Source of the DNA: Acanthosoma haemorrhoidale
Taxonomy: Eukaryota > Arthropoda > Insecta > Hemiptera > Acanthosomatidae
Assembly (NCBI GenBank): GCA_930367205.1
Contig: OV884011.1
Coordinates: 143,031,937-143,095,936, forward strand
Direction: 5' to 3'
Length of the DNA: 64,000 nucleotides
The notes below the pieces were generated by a model. That model was not told the DNA's origin, searched no databases, and saw nothing but the letters and a program-made list of their open reading frames with translations. Shown here in pieces: positions 30,431 through 42,750 of the stretch. The stretch's first letter is position 1; the number at the start of each line of letters is the position of its first letter. A program made the position numbers and the translations under genes.

Positions 30431-32379
30431 TCCCACCCTCGTCGAGCCAGGCTGTGGTAAGTGGAAGCCAACACTTTCCGATCTCCTCCATAGTACCAGT
30501 TTCTAAGTAACAGATCGTCCTAGTGTGGCTCACAAATATCACATACATGCTACTATGTGTAAAATCCATGCTGTTAATCATAACAGCATGTTTCTCGTGG
30601 AAATGGGAAAACTTAGGTTACCAAACCAGTCGAGACATGGATCAGTCGCCTTCCCTGTTAGTTCATAAAAAAAAATGCACAAAGTTTGAAAAAATAATTA
30701 TTACCAAAACCGGATTTTATTTTTCAAATTCAATCAAGTTAGTTTCAATATTTACACAATAAAATATTCTTGGGCTAATATGCAATGCGTCTAGTCTAAA
30801 ACCTAAAATCATCGCACTTGGTTACTTTTTTGTATTAAATAAACGTTATTATGAAATAAAAAAGTAATGTGCAGAAAAATGGACCACCGAGGGAGGAACA
30901 CCTAGCAAGTTTCTTGAGGTAAAAGAGCTACTTGCGATTTTTGACAAAAAAAAAATTGTTATTTGTTATACCTTCTGAGTCACCCAAAATCGCGTTTAAA
31001 TAAGTAATTATAAAACCCGGGTTGAGCTGCAGTTTTGGGAACGAGAAGAAGCGATAGCAGGAGGGCAAGAGGCTGAGGGTGAGGGTTAAATGTGAGTTAC
31101 TATAGTATACCAAGCCCACTTCTTGTTCTTGATGGTGCTAACCTTGACGTCGAGCGGGACATTGAGACATTTTGAGACTTAATTTATGCCGGCTAAGATT
31201 CTATTTAATATGGGTTCAATAAGAACGAAATACATGTATACGAATAACAAATATTTATGCCATCGATGTGGTCTACTTTTTCTGTCGACTGTAGAATGTT
31301 TGTTTTATTATTCCGGAGACTGTAAAAAACAATTTAACAAGTTGTTTCATTGTGATAGGCATATAATATCTCGTATAAAGTATAATGTTAATAAAAGCGT
31401 GAACGGAATAGAAAAAAGTGAGTGATGTTAATAAACTTAAGATAAAAAATCTGAATAATGAAGAGTGGAAATTAGTCAAGAATCGGCAGACTTAAAACCA
31501 TTAATTGAAAACATTTTTTAAAAAATCTGAACAGGAAGAATCCGAGAAAAAAAAAAAGGTTCTGGTGGTGTGTATACATCTGCCAATTATGTTTATTTAC
31601 ATTAAACAAAATATAAACCTTTAGGTGGCACTCAATTAATTGGACTCGCCGATAAAACATGGGACCAGCTCTGTGTTTTAAATGTGAAACATGTGAGTAA
31701 TGATTGCTTACGTTTCCCAATTCTTAGTGATACCATCAAATCGAATAATCCAAGCGACTATTGAAATATTCAACCTTTACATTCCCTTAAATGTATTTAA
31801 TATCCGACTAGTTTAAATTATATTACGGTCGTTTGAACTTGTAAATAATGTAACTTCAAACGTATTTTAGTAGATGACAAAAATAATATTTGACCACTAA
31901 TGATTAGCAGTAAAGATGTAGGGAAAAAAAACTTTGACCATCTTTTTCTGCATAACGATGAAACTAGTCAATACTTCTCGAGAACAAACCGTACTTGATT
32001 AGTATGTTCTCCGATATCTTTGTCTAGATGTTGAAGTTTATTGATAAAATCGTATGTAAACACAAAGAGAATAAACGAAGACGAGAGAATACGTGATCAT
32101 GAACATTTTTTATGATGAACACATAAAAAGGTTCGATCTGATTTTCCAACATTATATTATATTTATATTAAAATTAAATATAATGAAATTAAAATTATAT
32201 TTAAAATTAAATTAAATTTAAGTATGTAGTATACTCACAATCTGTACCGATTATGGCATATGTAGATATATAATCCTTTTTTTACTAACAATCTCAGGAA
32301 CATCTCCTAATCCTTCATCTTCCTGGAGTGAAGCAATTTTCCATTTCAAATCAGGCATTTTTGATTAATACCGTTTGTC
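30431..32379. other. AT-rich DNA; 3' part possibly Polinton-derived
   Basis: A plus-strand frame at 31,186-31,425 (79 codons) includes NKYLCHRCGLLFLS, a C-x2-C pair, and may belong to the Polinton that follows; this is uncertain. The remainder is AT-rich without recognised features. Confidence 0.3.
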
Positions 32380-33840
32380 TACGAGAAAATTGCATGGAAA
32401 TATTTATCGAGGAAATAAAATCTCCAATTTGAAATGAAGATGAAATTTATAATGACAAATTCCTTTGAACGAAATGAGCGAAGATGAAAAATTTATATTC
32501 TCAATGAGTAAACCTTATATATTATGTCAACATTATTTAAATGTTACGGATTGGGTACGTCGTTACTGTCACCTCTCAGGGAGAATTATTGGACCAGCAC
32601 ATAACGCTTGTAATATCAGATCAAATGGACCTGCTTTTGTCCCACTTTTAATGCATACAGGTATGACTCCCACTTTATTATTTCATTCCTAGGGTTGTTT
32701 GGAGGACAAGTTACCATAATTCCGAGCAATACAGAACAATATATATATATTAGCTTCAGTGTTAAGTTTGAAGACTAAATGACGCTTTGTTGATGGCTAT
32801 AAATTTTTAGCTTCCAGTTTAGATGCCCTTGTAAATAATTAAAAAAATAGTGTCGAATGATTCACGGCAACATTCCCACATGTCTATAAAGTCATAAATG
32901 ATGACAATAAAATAAATCGCTAGTGAGAAAAGGTGTATTTCCTTGTGATTGATTATATGAGCACCTTTGACTGACTGACTAAATGAATCACATCTACTGT
33001 TTAAAGATAACTTTTTTAACATAAAAACATACTAATGACTCGGACTGTAGTTATGCGAAAACTGTTCGAAAAATCTTTGAAATCAGAAACATGAGTGAGT
33101 ATACCAAATTGTTTGTAAAAACAGATGTGATTTTATAACTAAAATGTTTGAAACATTTCGTTCCCTTCGTCAGATAATTTATCATTCAGATTCTGCATGA
33201 TTTTTCAACATACTTCAATTATCTTGGTATCGAATGTTAAAATATACCAATATAAAATTAGTTATTTTTAAAAACGGTTCCGATGAGGAATTGGTAAAGT
33301 TGTTTCTAGTCATGTGAAAGCTAATAATAGATATATGAATGATTATGATCCCTCAAAGCCTAGCAATTATTTACTTTATGTTGATTTTAAAAATGTATAT
33401 GGTTATGCTACTGCTAATGATCCCTCTAACATTTTAATTTAAAAAAAGGTCTACAGCATGGATAAAAATTAAGGAAAGTTAGAAATAGAATCGATTCAAA
33501 AATTGTATGATTATTATTATAATGAATTTCTGGAAAAATATGACATAGACAATGTTACTCTATGCTATATAGATCCAATTAATTTTTATGTAACATCCGA
33601 ACGGATGATGTTTATCATAATATTCGTTACGATTTTTTAAGTTATTTTGGCACTGGAAATTTTCTAAAATCTCAGTTTTGCTACTCCGACATAAATAAAA
33701 GAGTAATTGGTTTGTTGAAACATGAAACCATTGACGGACCCACTTGCAGAGTTTGTAGGCTTAAGACGTAGCATGTATTCTTGTATAAAAAATGAGAACA
33801 CAACGGTTAAACATTTGCAGGGATAAAAGAAGAAAAAAAA
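32380..33840 (+). pseudogene. polB: Polinton protein-primed DNA polymerase B
   Basis: Fragments appear in the correct order in several frames. WVRRYCHLSGRIIGPAHNAC (open piece 32,465-32,692) is the zinc-binding-like stretch typical of Maverick polymerases. TEQYIYISFSVKFED and GYKFLASSLDALVNN (from shifted frames) are exonuclease-region segments. KVYFLVIDYMSTFD is next, then NNRYMNDYDPSKPSNYLLYV and DFKNVYGYATAND (polymerase motif A). Finally NVTLCYIDPINFYVTSE holds the motif C position, where the expected paired Asp reads D-P-I. EFVGLRRSMYSC lies near the end. The polymerase would replicate the element DNA; this copy is broken throughout. Confidence 0.8.
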
Positions 33841-34639
33841 TGTATATTATTTAGTTGCTAAGCTTACTTAATATAAAATAAATGATACTAATGCATTAAT
33901 GAACAAATAAAATATGTTATGAATGCTGCATAATAATTATTGTTTCAAACAACCTTATACGTATCACTTTATACATATGTTTAGTTAGATGAACAAGTAG
34001 ATAACATAAAGGTATAAAATGCTTTATTCAAAAAATATCATATTTAATGTGTAATAATTAGACAATACAATAAAACAATTTCAAATTAGTTTATACAATA
34101 TCCTCCTTTTTTATCCAAGACTTTTCACCCATTTCTAACCACTAAACATAGAAATTGTTTTCCTTTTTTTCTTAAACTTTTTCAACCAAGTAGATGTAGG
34201 ATAGTTTTTTTTTTTTTTGTATTTTCAATTCATAAAAGAATCCTAAGACAAAGCTCTCCATGAAACGAACCCTTTAAGAGTATTGCTGATTTATGGATTA
34301 CAATTTCAACATCCATTTAACTCATAACCCAATTCTTCGAAGAGAAACGAATCCATTGTTTGATATGCCAGCTCTTGTAGGAATGCCGTATTGTTATGTA
34401 TTATTCCCTTCTATCTAGGGGTAAAGCTGGTAATGCTTATAAATCCTGTCGCTGAATCAATATCATGATTTCATCCGGCGGTTTTGAAGTATTTGAAGCA
34501 TAACATTGATACATAGGATATTCGAATATTTTATTGGTTTTATTGAATATGATATTAGAGCTGATATTTTACTGTCATACATTCTTCTTTAATCTATAAC
34601 CCAGTTGTCGTAGAAAATCTCAGCTCTTTGGTGTTAACT

Positions 34640-35347
34640 GTAATTGATATATAATCGAATAGCTATAGTTGTAGTATAGTTTACAAGAACTTCGTTCTGA
34701 TCCAATAGAGAAATCGTGGTATTGTCTAAGGTATCTACAAAAGACTTTTTTGCTTGATAAACGACTGGAGACGGGTTCTCGATGATTTTATATCCGGCTC
34801 AACAGCAGAAAAGAACAAATGTATGATATTATACTGCTTATGATCTACTGTATGCTACGTTACAATGGATCGAAATTGCTATCACCTTTATACAATAATG
34901 TGTTTTAACTCATACAAGTGGTTGACTCATGGTAGCCACTTGTATGAGTTAAAATAGTATATGGTTTTGTGAATCCTGTTAATTGACCAATGAAATACGG
35001 TTTCTTGTCCACATTAAAATAAACAGGCTCTTAGCACTGGACTTCTGTTTTTAGCGTGTTGTCATTACTTCGAATTATAATGAAAGGACCGGAATCTAGG
35101 AGTTATTCTATTCCTAAGATCCTTCAGATATTTGTATTTTCTTATCTCCACAGTAAAACATATCTGACTCGTTCTGAATTAGGTATGTATGGGCTTGTAA
35201 GTTACAAATGAGAGTACTCCTGTTGTATAGTTAACATCGTTTATTTAAATCGATAGCTTGAGAAACATTTGTACTGAGAACACTGGACTTACCAGTAAGA
35301 ATTACACTTAGGCTCAGAACTGCTACATGGTTTGAAAATTTATCCAT
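34640..35347 (-). pseudogene. Polinton-associated probable virion protein
   Basis: Starts at ATG 35,347 (MDKFSNHVAVLSLSVILTGK) and continues with QNESDMFYCGDKKIQISEGS, AGYKIIENPSPVVYQ and LLDQNEVLVNYTTTIAIRLY, in one or two frames with several stops. The pattern resembles a conserved Polinton protein thought to be a minor capsid or penton-like component; I recall this by pattern only. The opposite strand to the polymerase and its position between polymerase and integrase fit a Polinton layout. A perfect 19-bp inverted repeat lies inside (34,903-34,954). Confidence 0.45.
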
Positions 35348-35564
35348 AGTTATACAAAAGCAATAGACATAGATGGCAATAGTGAGGTGTGTTTTATTCT
35401 TGATAATACTTTACATTATTTCCTTTTTTTACATAGCAAGTACATTGAGAACCCAGCTTATCATGCACATACAAGTCGACAATTGCGCTCAAGTAAATCA
35501 ATCATGTAATTTCCTTTGCAATATAGAACGTCTTTTGCTAACCTATTAAATTCAATGTTTGTTT

Positions 35565-35800
35565 AAGGCCTCTGTGGTAAAGTCGATAGTCACTTTTCCG
35601 TTCGATACAGTACATGATTTTCGAAATGGTTTGATATGAAGGCTGCTTTCAATTGTTTGTTCTTTCAGTTTGAGATTATGACGTGTCATCTCCTCTAATA
35701 TGTTTTTAGCAACTGTAGCCTCATTGGCCTTTTTGGCAACGATGCACCTACTGCTAACGATCCTATAGCTGAAAGTCTAGAAGAGATATTAATGGTAAAA
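35565..35800 (-). pseudogene. Unassigned minus-strand Polinton reading frame
   Basis: An open minus-strand stretch reads KKANEATVAKNILEEMTRHN and IKPFRKSCTVSNGKVTIDFT. I do not recognise the protein. It sits directly upstream of the minus-strand virion-like relic and may be part of the same transcription unit. Confidence 0.3.
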
Positions 35801-36130
35801 ATGAACCATAACCCTGAAGATTCTTGAGACGATATCTCAAAAAAAGATTTAGGGGTAAAACTACATAAATTGATCTACCTATGGACTACAAGTTTTACCT
35901 ACAGGTGGTTGGGCTATCAGAGTCACAACGTGCAATTTCATATCAATTATGATGATATAACTATTAATTGTGTCACGTATGAAGAAACTTCTGGTTTATT
36001 ACAACTGAGCCCGTTTAAGGCTCAACCTCAGGAAGGGCCAGGAAAAAAAAAAAGGTTTATTACAATTGCTCTTTTTGAAGGCTCCAAAAACTTACTCAGA
36101 TGTAAATTTAAAGGCATATAAAGAAATTTT
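35780..36130 (+). pseudogene. Conserved Polinton protein of unknown function (fragment)
   Basis: Contains INYDDITINCVTYEETSGLL in the open piece 35,870-36,121. It is preceded in another frame by DISKKDLGVKLHK-like sequence. The YEETSGLLQL part resembles the 'EGTxGLW' segment of a protein commonly encoded near the Polinton integrase. The function of the family is not known to me. A frameshift separates the parts. Confidence 0.4.
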
Positions 36131-36399
36131 AGTTGCGAATAACGCATAAAAAAAAGGACTCAGTGAGGATAGACATAAGTTGTACTGGAAAACGGGTGGT
36201 GTGTTTTGGAGATCCAAAAGATCGCCACGACTTGGTCACTCAAATCTTCCTCAAAAGCATGGCTCTATGTACTCCCAAAGCGAAGGATGATAAAATCTTA
36301 TAAATATATGTGATGGATGAACAATTAGAATTTTTAACGTCACAGGTCCTCAAAATAATTGAGAATTTGTGAATCTTCATATACTTTAAAAAAATTCGT

Positions 36400-36900
36400 C
36401 CGTAATGATGAATTGGGTAAAAGAGGCTCTAGTGAATGAGTATCATAAACCTGTCCGTATTAAATACCCAAGAGAGAGTATAGGCAATCTGTGGAAATTT
36501 GGTTTATTAGCTGCAATCGATTGCTTCTCGAAATACTCGTGGGTAGAACCTGTGAAGATTAAAACGGGGGCTGCTGTTTAAGAGGCTTTAAATCGTATAC
36601 TTAGCGACAATAATGCGGTTCCGAGACAAATTCAAAGCGACCAGGAAGAAGAATTTTATAACAGCCATTTCGAATACCTCATGAAAAAAAATAATATAAA
36701 CCATTCCAGAACTTATAGAAAGATCAAAGCAAAAAATTCTTCGTGTTTTACTACAAACGTCCTTCCGAACTAAAAATAAACCAAATCACTTTGTGAGAAT
36801 ATCGAAAAACGAGACAACGTTTTCACTTTGTATCTTAAACACAAGATGTGCTCAGTATTGGTGAATGGAAATTTTTAAAACTTCCAAAGTTCAACATATT
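36400..36900 (+). pseudogene. Polinton retroviral-type integrase
   Basis: VNEYHKPVRIKYPRES, then LLAAIDCFSKYSWVEPVKIK (first catalytic Asp at 36,519-36,521) and VPRQIQSDQEEEFYNSHFEY (second Asp at 36,639-36,641), 40 codons apart. NNINHSRTYRKIK follows, where the expected catalytic Glu segment is missing. An in-frame stop lies near 36,581. A possible C-terminal piece (NHFVRISKNETTFSL) continues in another frame. The enzyme would insert element DNA; this copy cannot. Confidence 0.8.
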
Positions 36901-36924
36901 CATCCACCCATCTTTTAACGGATT

Positions 36925-37095
36925 GGAAAATGCAGGGTAGATACGACCAAAAAAGATTAATCTATGAGTGTTGTCTACCTCTATATACCTTGCTCGAATT
37001 CGTTGAAGATTTTCAAAAGATCCTTCTTCACGGAAAGCAGAAATTGATAATTAATCGATTTAATACTGATTTCAATTTTGTTTTCGATAGCGAGC
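36925..37095 (+). pseudogene. Polinton major capsid-like fragment
   Basis: The frame reads RLIYECCLPLYTLLEFVEDF and QKILLHGKQKLIINRFNTDF. The pattern of a hydrophobic 'PLxxLxxFxEDF' followed by 'KxLI' resembles the double-jelly-roll major capsid of Polintons. It is interrupted by the GC-rich block that begins near 37,093. Assigned by pattern and position after integrase. Confidence 0.4.
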
Positions 37096-37256
37096 TAGCC
37101 GACTAGGCCGGCAGCCAGGGTGAAAGACCACAGGTGCACCCGCCTTATCCCTTCCTAGACGCTCGCCGGACGGCGTCTAAGAGGTTGTAGCGACTCTAGC
37201 CCGCGGCGGGCGTCTCCTCCCCACTTTGGGGATACTCAGTTATCCGAGCCCGACAG
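37093..37256. other. GC-rich block interrupting the Polinton relic
   Basis: Roughly 160 bp of markedly higher GC than either side, with internal self-complementarity (AGACGC...GCGTCT; CCGCGGCGGG). Capsid-like coding sequence stops at its left edge. No RNA gene, promoter box or TE end recognised. Confidence 0.5.
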
Positions 37257-38228
37257 CACCTATTGTTGGAATTGACGGTTCTGAACGGAGCGAGGCACTT
37301 AAAACTCTACTCTCAGGATGGAAATGGAGTCAAACCGAAATTTGACTTAAGATACAAGAGCTTATTGCCTGACAATATAGGATAAACTCATCGAGTATGA
37401 ATCAAGGACCGGTTTCGTAAGAAGAGTATGTTAGGACGAGTTTTCTCAGACTATTTGAACAGAAATAATTAGCTAAGAACCTGAACCTATGAACGCTATG
37501 GCAAAGCTTGAAAGACCATCAACACCTTGTGTCAACCGTCAACATACCTGTTCAGCTATTTTAGATATTCAAGGAACTGTTAGTTGTACACCTTACACTT
37601 TTATTGGTTATGAACTACCTATAGTTGTAATACATCAATTCCGAGAGACACCTATGGAGTTTTTAATACTCCAAGAATTGAAGATCGAGAAAATAGGCGG
37701 CATATAGAAAATCATCATGGGACCGACTGGAGTTGTCGTGAAGTTGATTACGACAATTGTTTACCTTCTCTTGATGCGATAATTCATCAATACGATGTCT
37801 AATGGAAAACAAAAGGACATGAAAAATTCAAGTTTTTAGAAACTTTTCTGATGAGAGCTGTTTAGGATATTCACTTTAACGCTTTTTTCACTGATTCCAC
37901 GAAATAACACAATTTTATTCATGTTTAGAAAACGTGATTGAAGGTGATTGATCACTGCGTTAGCACAGAAATCTAGGCGTAGACGTGTTTAAACTTTAAA
38001 TATCTCATTTTCCCTCTTCTGGTGAATTGAGCGGATATATTCTTAAACGAGGTCAGGTTTTCACGTACCTCATTAATTTTTTATCAAGTAATTAAGTATT
38101 TGTGATTATGTATCCAGAATAGCATCCCATTGCTCTGCGATCAGCTGAAGAAGCGGATTGCCGTCTGTCTAAACTTCATTCCGAACACCATCGCTTAAAC
38201 ATTGATGGAATTACAATTAATGACAGGA
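37257..38228 (+). other. Possible Polinton coding relics, unassigned
   Basis: Includes an open frame at 37,489-37,707 (TPCVNRQHTCSAILDIQGTV) and a following shifted piece (DWSCREVDYDNCLPSLDAII). These may be further Polinton genes, but I recognise no family. Confidence 0.3.
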
Positions 38229-38431
38229 TCCGCATGCCAGGGAGGTGACAACCATGTGGATTTACGAGGTCTCTGGGCTGTTTATAAATACTGTCTGAAT
38301 GAGCGAGTGAATGAAAATTGTAAATATGGTATGAATGAGAACGTTTATCACAGTTGCTTATTGCCCAAAAAGGCAGCTTGTAATTTTATCAGAATGAAGA
38401 AGTTTGATAGCCTAAAATAAAAAAAAAAAGG
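38229..38431 (+). mobile_element. 5'-truncated JK1 LINE tail (copy 3) with poly(A)
   Basis: GGGAGGTGACAACCATGTGG, TGAATGAGCGAGTGAATGA, AAATATGGTATGAATGAGAA and TTGTAATTTTATCAGAATGA match the JK1 3' end. It ends in an A-run of about 12 at 38,418-38,430. The open frame 38,202-38,420 is fortuitous. Confidence 0.8.
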
Positions 38432-39379
38432 ACGAGTAGTGTGTTATATTTTTCGATTTTACAGATTAGCTTTATACAGGTACGCCAAGACACTAGGAAT
38501 TATTTTAATGGCGCAATAAAATCACCTTCTAAGGCGAGTGTCTATACTTCATTTTTTAATATAATTAAATGCTCAAATAACAAACACAAAAATCTCTGAA
38601 TCCTCCGACTTTTACTCTTTAAAAACAAACAAGTATTACTCTTCACAAACATAAATGAGGCTTTCTTCAAAATATCTAATTTTAATCCTTGTTTTTAGAG
38701 AATCAAATTGATCAAAAATAATTGATAAGGTGATGAAATGTGAATGAATCTTTAAAATGTGTATTTTGTCGCTGGTGGAAATGAATTTAACATCAATTGT
38801 CTTATACAATCTTGTTGAGTTATCGAAATAATTGTCCATTTTTAATCGATAGGTTTGGCAAATAACATATTGGGCCTAGATGGAACTATAACTAATATTC
38901 TCATGTTTTCTTTTGAGAAAAACTTTAAACCACGTTTAATTATGATTTAATTGGTTTGAATCCGGTTGATGAGCCAAGTTGTACAGAAATACAGCTATTT
39001 TTAAAACTTCTGCAATCTAAGAATTCACACTAGGATTTTTTTTTTTTTTAATTTATTATTATTATTATTACCTATTCTCTGTGGCTGATTTATGGTTTAC
39101 AGCAACTGCTGTGGACTTTGTTATTTGTAATCACATAGATCATAGGTGTTCCATCTAAAACTTCACTGTAATAAGTCTTCATTTAATATAACACGGGCAA
39201 GTACCTACATTGTATGAACCAACAAATAATAAGTTCATTGTTTATTTTCATTCAGGGTCACCTTGTCAGGTACTTAATTCCCCATGGACATGGTATGATA
39301 TAAGGCATTTTAAATTTTTAATAAAGGTGAATTTCTAAAGTCTAGTAGTTTATTCAGTCTATTTAGGGGTTTAGAAGGG
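38432..39379. other. AT-rich DNA, no gene recognised
   Basis: T-run near 39,037-39,048 followed by ATT triplets. A 67-codon minus-strand frame at 38,636-38,839 is not recognised. Confidence 0.5.
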
Positions 39380-39610
39380 GGTTGGAGATGAATTCATCTT
39401 GGTTGCGCGGCTTAGAATTGAGGGCCCCTTCATATTGCCCTTTCTCCGGGGATGGAATAATTTAGTCCGGTTGAGCCAATCATCTTGGCCCCTCGATGAT
39501 TAATGAATATGCAATTTCTCCATCTAATGGCCTGAAAGTAGGTAATTGTCTCCGCCAATTCATGGTCCTCACTTGCGGGGAAAATTCCATTGGAATTAAG
39601 TTTAATTTTT
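39380..39610. other. GC-richer non-coding island (candidate cis-regulatory)
   Basis: Unique, non-coding and sharply different from its surroundings. It has the compound site GATGATTAATGAATATGCAA near 39,495-39,514, which contains a Hox/Exd-like TGATTAAT and an octamer-like ATGCAAT. AATTTAGTCC, TAGGTAATTG and CCAATTCATGG are also present. This composition is what arthropod developmental enhancers look like, but conservation was not tested. Confidence 0.35.
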
Positions 39611-42600
39611 ATCTTAAGCGTCGATATTAGTTGGGATTAATATTTTTCTCTGTTTGGTTTTAGATTGCAATGGATTTTTATGATATTGACTAGATAAGAT
39701 CTATTAATGAGTATAGAGGGATGGACTTTATCTATGTCGCTTTTGTTACAAGATTAATCAGATTAATTAGTTTAAATAAATTAAATTAGCGTTAAAAAGA
39801 TGAGTTTATGTAAAATGTTTTATTTGATATCTATTTAACCATTCTTTATTTTTCTATAAACCTCTTAAAAGATTAGTCTTATATTGTAAGGCAAATATTT
39901 TATGTTGAAAGCCTGGTTGTGAGCCATTCACATTAATAAATCACCTGATAAACATCACTCTCTGATCTATAAACAATTTATTTTGTGCTGATAATAGCAT
40001 TTTCGGCTGGTATACTACCATTCTCAATCATCTTCAATCTTAGATTACAACCAACACCTTGTATCTCAAAAATATCAACGTTTCAGGAGAGAGAAAAACT
40101 GTTTTAAACTTTGGTTATACATAAAATAAAATAATAAAAACTGTTTATCATAAAAATCTTTGTAGAATCAACCTGTTTTAAAATGTGAGAGCATCGTATA
40201 GAATGGCACGAAATTCTAAAAAATGTTGACTTACGAGATATTGATTTGAACACAAAAAATGAATAAAATGATCGAATATGACATCAAATTACAAATAAAT
40301 ATTAATTAAAGTGGAGAGTTTAAATTATGCCTCTATTCCAACGCAGTCAAGTCTGTTACTCTGTTGTAACACAAAGGATTACTTGGTATCAGATCTGACT
40401 GCGTTGATATAGCAGACATTAGTTTAACTGTCAACGTTAATTATTATTTATTTAGACTTTTATGGCAATCTCTTTCATTTTAATTACAAGAAACTCAAGA
40501 ATAGAGGTGTAGCCACCAAATACCCTTGTATCTGTAGCAAATAAATTGTGGGTGGGCCAGAATGGTTTGTATATTTATTAATGACTCCACAGCCAGCCTT
40601 TAAACATTAAGCGCTGGTATCGGTATAAAATAAATTTTAGCCGGACATAAGATTGGTGTAAAAGCAAATATTTTTCCGTTTGGCCGATTACTATCACGAC
40701 TTAAAATTATTAAGCAATTCTTTTACTCTACATGAAAACATTTCATACCAGTCTACAGCTGTCATTATGGTGACCTGGCAATTTCAGATGAAATTAATAA
40801 CCTAAGCTGTCCACGTTGAATGCACAACTAAATGGACAATTCTACTGAGCTAGAATTAGCGAAGCTAGTTGCTAAGCGAGGCATTTAAGATCTATGCTAT
40901 GCCAACGCCTACCTGACGACTCAGTCAGCTGTGTGAATCACCTATGGCAAATTAATTAATTAATTTAATTAATACATACGTCGATGAATATGCAACGATT
41001 ATTGAGTGAATGACGCATATTGGACCGGTGCTTAGGTTATAACCAGTGGATTTACAGTGCACACCCGAGCTTCAAGGTTCACTAAGAACGTTTAGTTTTC
41101 ATACGCCTTCAAGAATTATTTTCTTAAATCATGTTTGATATTTCGCCTTAACAAAGTATGTTTTCGTTTTATGATTTAAAGAAGACTAAATTGTATTCTA
41201 TATAAGATCCCTGTAACCCAACAATATTCCTAAAAATCATACAAAATTTTGATCACGTTTAGTGTCAAGAAAGTTTCACTCTATTATCAAAATACATTTT
41301 TAACACTGAAAGACAGTTTTGGTTGGCCACGTGTCATTTTATTTCATACCAGAGTGCTTTTAAAAATCAAACGTACATTTTCCATGACTATAAACCACAA
41401 ACGCACACAACTAAAAACCAGAACTCACTACGGCAGTAAATATAAATATGTAAGAGAAAAATCGTTTATTATTTCACTGATGTAAATTTCATTAATCTAG
41501 GTCAAACTTATGATTTGATTTACTGTATTAATGATTTTTTTTTTAAATATTGATAATCAAATCTCATTTTGCAGTAAATTCTTGTGCGTAAATTCCACCA
41601 AAACTCCATCACCCAAAAGTATAAAATGGGTCTTTTTGAAATATACAAAGGAACTTACCCATTTATAATAGACACATAAAAACGTTAATCAAAACAAATC
41701 CAAGAAAGAAACAGAAAATCGCATTATTTTTCTTCAGGGATTTGTTTTGATAATCGTTTTTCTGTGTCTACTATGAAAAAACACGTTGCTTTGTATGCTG
41801 TAAAGACCCATTTTATTCTTTCGTTCGTCATTCTAAGAATACAGGAATAAATGAAAGATTTATCATCATTATTATCATTTTCTTTTTGCGGTATCTTAAA
41901 TGAAGGGTAAGGATAAGACATACTTTCTAGCAATTTATTTATTTAAGATTACTTAGTACTGGGTTCCTCCATTGCATGAGTATTCTAATTACCTACTTTG
42001 CGATGAAAAAATTACCAAATCGTCTATTTATAGTAGGTAAAAAAAGCTGAAATTTGAATTACTCCTTTGATTCCATTTCCCTCTCCTTAATAAAAAAAAA
42101 ATCTGGAATAAAATGGGAAAATATAAAATACTTTACTTTAATGCTATCCTTGTAGCAAACCTTCTACCAATGTAATGTCCTTGGATCTGAATAAGATATT
42201 ACAAATTCATACTCTTGACAAGGAGGTTTAATACTATAATAAGATTTATCTGGTACTCCTTGAAAGCCACATTCCCTGAGAGAATTTACGTAATAATTTT
42301 AATAATAATGGTTGCTGCTAAAGTACAATAAGTTACAAACTACACGGCGTAATTCTCATCACCATGGACTATATGAATAGTATACATACATACATAGTAA
42401 TATACAAATATGATCTGATAAATATTGGGAACATCTTTGTTTGTTATCTTGTTTGAATTATTTTAAGTCCCATCAAACTCTACAGAAAATCATGAAATTT
42501 TGCTGAACAATTGTGTGTCAAATGCATGTCAAGTGTGCATTCCAGTCTATTAGGTCCTGTGGCCATGCACAATAAATCTAAAAACAAATTTTTGTTCTTG

Positions 42601-42750
42601 AAATTTAGCTTCACTAGGCTAACTGAACCCTGACCAGATAGATTTCCCCAAAAAACAAAGAACTAAGTTGAGCCGTGTATCAACCCGAGTTTCCGCAGTT
42701 CGAAGTCGACAGGCCAATTGATTCTAAGCAATAACACGAAATCACAACTA
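39611..42750. other. AT-rich DNA with one notable hairpin
   Basis: No gene or TE protein recognised. An inverted repeat at 40,332-40,412 is listed separately. Small frames at 41,249-41,485 and 41,724-41,933 have no recognisable features. Confidence 0.45.
40332..40412. repeat. Imperfect inverted repeat able to form a hairpin
   Basis: AACGCAGTCAAGTCTG near 40,340 pairs with CAGATCTGACTGCGTT near 40,390-40,405, with further pairing outside (CTAT/ATAG) and weak pairing inside. The fold is a stem of about 30 bp with mismatches. It could be a microRNA-like precursor, a small MITE or coincidence. Confidence 0.5.

Larger units (their letters stand above)
32380..37900 (+). mobile_element. Decayed Polinton/Maverick element
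   Basis: A cluster of relics found together only in Polintons: protein-primed family B DNA polymerase (plus), a probable virion protein (minus), a conserved Polinton protein (plus), a retroviral-type integrase (plus) and a capsid-like fragment (plus). Terminal inverted repeats were not found, so both boundaries are approximate. All genes carry stops and frameshifts and the element is shorter than the usual 15-20 kb. Confidence 0.75.
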
